Under the pieces are notes generated by a model. It saw nothing but the letters and a program-made list of their open reading frames with translations. It had not been told where the DNA came from and did not search any database. A program made the translations under genes and the position numbers. Below, one piece after another: positions 31,420 through 34,219 of a stretch of 34,219 nt of DNA. Source of the DNA: Aequoribacter sp049615385 (GTDB lineage: Bacteria > Pseudomonadota > Gammaproteobacteria > Pseudomonadales > Halieaceae); assembly GCF_049615385.1 (NCBI RefSeq), contig NZ_JBMZFL010000020.1, one strand, 5' to 3'. Each line of letters starts with the position of its first letter. Position 1 is the stretch's first letter.

Positions 31420-32823
31420 TTACTTTTGACTAACCCGCCCGTAGCGGTCCTCGAATCGAACAATATCGTCCTCACCAAGATAAGACCCAGACTGAATTTC
31501 AATAATTTCGAGAGGCACTTTACCTGGATTTTCTAGGGCATGTATTTTTCCGATGGGAATATATGTTGACTCGTTCTCCGACAAAATGAAGGTTTCGTCA
31601 CCATTCGTCACCTTTGCCGATCCCGAGACAACTATCCAATGCTCAGCCCGGTGGTGGTGCATCTGCACACTAAGTTTAGCGCCAGGGTTCACGGTAATCC
31701 GCTTAACCTGGTACCTTGCTCCGTGGTCTATCGAGTCATACTTGCCCCATGGACGATACACCTCTCGATGCAACTCCCATTCAGATCGCCCTTCTCTCTT
31801 CAATTGAGATGCCACTGCCTTTGCGTCTTGAACTTTGTCCGTACGGGCTACTAGCGTCGCATCCTTAGTGGAAACCACCACAATATCTTCAAGGCCCACT
31901 AGAGCAACCAGCTTCTCATCGGCCCGAACAAAGGAGTTGGTTGTATCGTGTAGTATTACGTCGCCTATTGTTGCATTACCAGAATTGTCTTTATCAGACA
32001 CGTCCCACAGCGACGACCATGACCCGATGTCGTTCCACCCGGCGTCCATCGGTACCACCATAGCGTCGCTGGTTTTCTCCATGACAGCATAGTCGATGGA
32101 ATCATCAGGGCATGCCGTGAACGCTTCCGTGTCTACCCGGATAAAATCAAGATCATTAGACACAGTGCCCATAGCCGCTTCACAGGCGGAGGCAATGTCA
32201 GGTTTGTGGGTCTTAAGTTCGCGCAGGTAGCGGCTCGCCCTGAACAGGAACATGCCACTGTTCCAGTAATAGCCTCCATGACCGAGATACTCGGCAGCCG
32301 TCGTCGAGTCTGGCTTTTCCTTGAATGAGGCAACGGAATAAGCACCCTCTAAAGGATCACCGGCCTCTATATAGCCATATCCTGTATGCGGTTCGGAGGG
32401 AACAACCCCAAACGTCACAAGCTTCCCTGCCTCAGCCAGCGGCACAGCCTTGAGCACCGCACCAGTAAACGCGTCTTGATCAGCTATAACGTGGTCGGCG
32501 GCCAGCACCAAAAGAAGAGGATCGTCCTCTTTCTCAAGCAACGCCGCAAGGGCTATGGCCGGTGCCGTGTTTCTACCCACGGGCTCCAAAATAATTTTCC
32601 CTAGGGCATCGATCTCCCGTAGTTGTTCAGCCACGAAAAAGCGGTGCTCCTCATTGCAAATGGTAATCGACTCCGAAATAGGCAAACCTGACAAGCGCTC
32701 AGCGGTCTGCTGTAGCATGGTTTTATCACCATTTAGCGCTAAGAATTGCTTAGGGTGGCCGGCACGAGACAAAGGCCACAACCGTGTTCCGGAACCGCCC
32801 GCCATGATGACCGGCGTAATCAT
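31420..32823 (-). CDS. manC: Mannose-1-phosphate guanylyltransferase/mannose-6-phosphate isomerase
   Basis: Bifunctional type II enzyme of 467 residues that makes GDP-mannose. The N-terminal guanylyltransferase has MAGGSGTRLWPLSRAGHPKQ at 7-26 and FKEKPDS; the C-terminal phosphomannose isomerase cupin has NPGAKLSVQMHHHRAEHWIV near residue 372, with metal-binding His residues, and ends in a typical FEDRYGR. It is the first gene of the polysaccharide locus on this strand. Its product feeds Gmd and probably the AlgD-like dehydrogenase. Confidence 0.95.
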   Translation of the reverse strand: MITPVIMAGGSGTRLWPLSRAGHPKQFLALNGDKTMLQQTAERLSGLPISESITICNEEHRFFVAEQLREIDALGKIILEPVGRNTAPAIALAALLEKEDDPLLLVLAADHVIADQDAFTGAVLKAVPLAEAGKLVTFGVVPSEPHTGYGYIEAGDPLEGAYSVASFKEKPDSTTAAEYLGHGGYYWNSGMFLFRASRYLRELKTHKPDIASACEAAMGTVSNDLDFIRVDTEAFTACPDDSIDYAVMEKTSDAMVVPMDAGWNDIGSWSSLWDVSDKDNSGNATIGDVILHDTTNSFVRADEKLVALVGLEDIVVVSTKDATLVARTDKVQDAKAVASQLKREGRSEWELHREVYRPWGKYDSIDHGARYQVKRITVNPGAKLSVQMHHHRAEHWIVVSGSAKVTNGDETFILSENESTYIPIGKIHALENPGKVPLEIIEIQSGSYLGEDDIVRFEDRYGRVSQK

Positions 32824-33005
32824 TTAACTTCCTCCTCGCAATTGATAAGCACCCTTATCACCACCCAGCAACCCCTTCCATTTTTATGAAGTAACATTCA
32901 TTAATCTCAACACATAAGAGCACTTATCGGTTTTTAAATGCTGCGGCATCGCGCAACAACGTCTCTTAGTAATTTAACGCGTGACCCAAAAACCGAAACG
33001 ACCGG
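32824..33005. promoter_or_regulatory. Upstream region of the polysaccharide locus
   Basis: About 180 nt before manC. It holds two small inverted repeats of the same pattern: TGATAAG-CACC-CTTATCA (32843-32860) and ATAAG-AGCA-CTTAT (32914-32927), about 70 bp apart. The promoter of the locus should be here. The repeats could be operator sites or hairpins; no regulator can be assigned from the sequence. Confidence 0.5.
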
Positions 33006-33266
33006 TTATTCATAGTGGGACCAAAGCCTCAGTACTTTGACTGTCTTCTCGGTTTCCAGAACCTGATAAACGAGTCGGTGCTGAATATTAATTCGTCTTG
33101 AATATGCACCGCTTAGATCACCCACCAGCTTCTCGTATGGAGGTGGATTCTGCCAGGGATCAGACTGGATAATCGCTAATAACTGCTGCGCCTTACCCTT
33201 CAGGCCACTAGATGCAAGTTTCCGCGCTTCTCTCTGAGCTTGCTTTGTGTAGGTGAGCAACCACAT
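33006..33266 (-). CDS. yoeB: YoeB-type mRNA interferase toxin
   Basis: Toxin of 86 residues of the Txe/YoeB family, which cleaves mRNA at the ribosome. It has LLTYTKQAQREARKLASSGL, LVGDLSGAYSRRINIQHRLV with the catalytic Arg/His region, and ends LWSHYE, the His-Tyr near the C-terminus being required in YoeB. I chose the ATG at 33266, whose A overlaps the yefM stop (TAATG). It is intact and lies between the EPS regulator and manC. Confidence 0.92.
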   Translation of the reverse strand: MWLLTYTKQAQREARKLASSGLKGKAQQLLAIIQSDPWQNPPPYEKLVGDLSGAYSRRINIQHRLVYQVLETEKTVKVLRLWSHYE

Positions 33267-33508
33267 TACCAATCCAATTCGGTACTGCAGTTCTCTATAC
33301 TCTCGTTCATACCGTCTAAGATGGACTCACGCATCCCCGGAACAGACAAAAGATATAAAGTCTCGTTAATCGCGTTCCAATCTGATTCAGACAAAAGCAC
33401 TGCATTGCCCCGCTTGCCGGTGATGACAATCGGCTGATGACTAGCTGTCGTCTCATCAATCAATTTATACAGACTCGCCCGCGCTTCAGTAACGTTAAGT
33501 GATGTCAT
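33266..33508 (-). CDS. yefM: YefM-type antitoxin
   Basis: Antitoxin of 80 residues: MTSLNVTEARASLYKLIDET, then QPIVITGKRGNAVLLSESDW, NAINETLYLLSVPGM, the usual Phd/YefM pattern. The acidic C-terminus (ENCSTELDW) binds YoeB. GGAGGG precedes the ATG. A perfect palindrome with GTAC half-sites lies 22 nt upstream and is the probable operator for autoregulation with YoeB. Confidence 0.92.
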   Translation of the reverse strand: MTSLNVTEARASLYKLIDETTASHQPIVITGKRGNAVLLSESDWNAINETLYLLSVPGMRESILDGMNESIENCSTELDW

Positions 33509-33529
33509 AACTTACCCTCCAAGGAAAAG

Positions 33530-33545
33530 GTACGTTAAAACGTAC
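33530..33545. promoter_or_regulatory. YefM operator palindrome
   Basis: GTACGT-TAAA-ACGTAC is a perfect 16-bp palindrome. Its two GTAC units are 12 bp apart centre to centre, as in the E. coli YefM-YoeB operator (TGTACA hexamers) and as at 9418-9433 in this window. It lies just upstream of yefM. Confidence 0.65.
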
Positions 33546-33870
33546 GCTTAGTCAAATCAAGTCAAACCGCAATAAAGACAACCACAGCACGAGCGGCCAG
33601 CACCAAAATATAGGGTCTTAAGTGCTAAATGGAGACTATCTCGCGATAATACTTCATCGTCTATGGCTTTAAACAGAGTAGCGTACAAGCGGCTGAGCCG
33701 TGCGAATAGCGCTAAAACCCCTCGTTGATGTCGCTCGAGCGATATCTTCAAAAGACGCACACTAATGGACGCCTTGGTAGCAGTTGAAAACTGCCTACTC
33801 TCCTAGAAGCCCGCCCTCCAAGTGTCTATCAAAGGTGCTCGCATCATTCCTGAGGGCGCTCTCCGCCTTA
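33546..33870. other. Region without a recognisable gene
   Basis: About 325 nt between yefM and the EPS-associated regulator. A 67-codon frame on the minus strand (33557-33760) has no good start signal or family resemblance. No repeat or hairpin stands out. Confidence 0.5.
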
Positions 33871-34200
33871 TCACCGCTCATTACCCGCAAGCTCCGCCTG
33901 CAGCTGCTCGATCTCGGCCTTCAGCGCATCGTACTCGTCCATCTTGCGGCGCAAGAACCTAGCGGTTAAGGCGGCTTTTTCAGCAATGCCTTTTGGTGTT
34001 AACAAGTACGCGTAGACGCGCTTGTCTTCGTTGCGCGCAAAGTTACCGGCTTTAATCCAGCCGATATCAATTAAAGCTTTGACACAATAATTCACCCCAC
34101 CCAAGGACACACCTAAGTGCTTGGCTAGGTCGCGCTGCGACATATTGGGGTTTGACTCCAGCGCTCGCATGACGCGGAGCTTGAGTTCGTCTTGTGACAT
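33871..34200 (-). CDS. MarR-family EPS-associated transcriptional regulator
   Basis: Protein of 109 residues with a winged helix: VMRALESNPNMSQRDLAKHL, then GVSLGGVNYCVKALIDIGWI and YLLTPKGIAEKAAL, followed by a coiled coil (MDEYDALKAEIEQLQAELAG). This matches the small MarR family regulators found at exopolysaccharide loci. It is on the same strand as the polysaccharide genes and upstream of them, with yefM-yoeB in between. It probably controls the locus, but no site can be assigned. Confidence 0.85.
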   Translation of the reverse strand: MSQDELKLRVMRALESNPNMSQRDLAKHLGVSLGGVNYCVKALIDIGWIKAGNFARNEDKRVYAYLLTPKGIAEKAALTARFLRRKMDEYDALKAEIEQLQAELAGNER

Positions 34201-34219
34201 GATTTTGTTTCAGGCAGGC

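Noticed and set aside
33557..33760. 67-codon frame on the minus strand
   Set aside because: No ribosome-binding site, no family resemblance, unusual Cys-rich end; probably chance.
33780..33850. JUMPstart/ops element upstream of the polysaccharide locus
   Set aside because: No GGCGGTAG core found on the minus strand in the region before manC.

Overview
The window looks like a chromosomal segment of a gammaproteobacterium, probably marine or aquatic. The basis is a paired bacterioferritin set with a Fur-type site at the bfd gene, a DUF1800 lipoprotein/DUF1501 Tat-protein pair, and a polysaccharide locus carrying a sulfotransferase and a MarR-type EPS-associated regulator. The assignment is by resemblance only; no rRNA or other taxonomic marker is present.

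Layout. (1) 1-1280: iron storage, two adjacent bacterioferritin subunits with complementary active-site losses, then bfd behind a perfect inverted-repeat Fur-like site. (2) 1355-4540, minus strand: a DUF1800 lipoprotein followed by a DUF1501 Tat-type protein, a two-gene operon. (3) About 4870-16240: an accessory island made almost entirely of toxin-antitoxin (TA) modules in mixed orientations, with debris between them. Apparently intact pairs are mazEF, abiEi-abiEii, parDE, a YefM/RelE-like pair, hipBA, an excisionase-like/PIN pair and phd-doc. Decaying ones are a brnT with an in-frame amber codon beside its intact antitoxin, a higBA remnant and a 5' parE fragment. Between them lie pieces of IS66, IS3-type and DUF1153-type transposases, two NUDIX hydrolase fragments, a 3' piece of metH, a roughly 180-bp duplicated element and a pair of 36-bp direct repeats. 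(4) 16244-18492: two overlapping genes of unknown function and an XRE-type regulator, divergent from a tyrosine recombinase with all catalytic residues; a candidate mobility unit. (5) 18496-32823, all minus strand: a polysaccharide biosynthesis locus. (6) 33006-33545: a YoeB-YefM TA pair with its operator. (7) 33871-34200: the MarR-family EPS-associated regulator.

How the parts work together. ManC makes GDP-mannose; Gmd and Fcl convert it to GDP-L-fucose, which a HxRxGD-type fucosyltransferase-like protein could use. Ugd and an AlgD-like dehydrogenase supply nucleotide-activated uronic acids. Further glycosyltransferases, a sulfotransferase, an acyltransferase and a methyltransferase would build and decorate the repeat unit. 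A Wzy-like protein and a small membrane protein (possibly an Amj-like flippase) would handle polymerisation and translocation. No initiating glycosyltransferase, classical Wzx, or Wza/Wzc export gene is in the window, so the locus is either completed elsewhere or continues to the right. The likely product is a fucose-containing, acidic, possibly sulfated and acylated exopolysaccharide. The TA island next to it shows repeated insertion, duplication and deletion.
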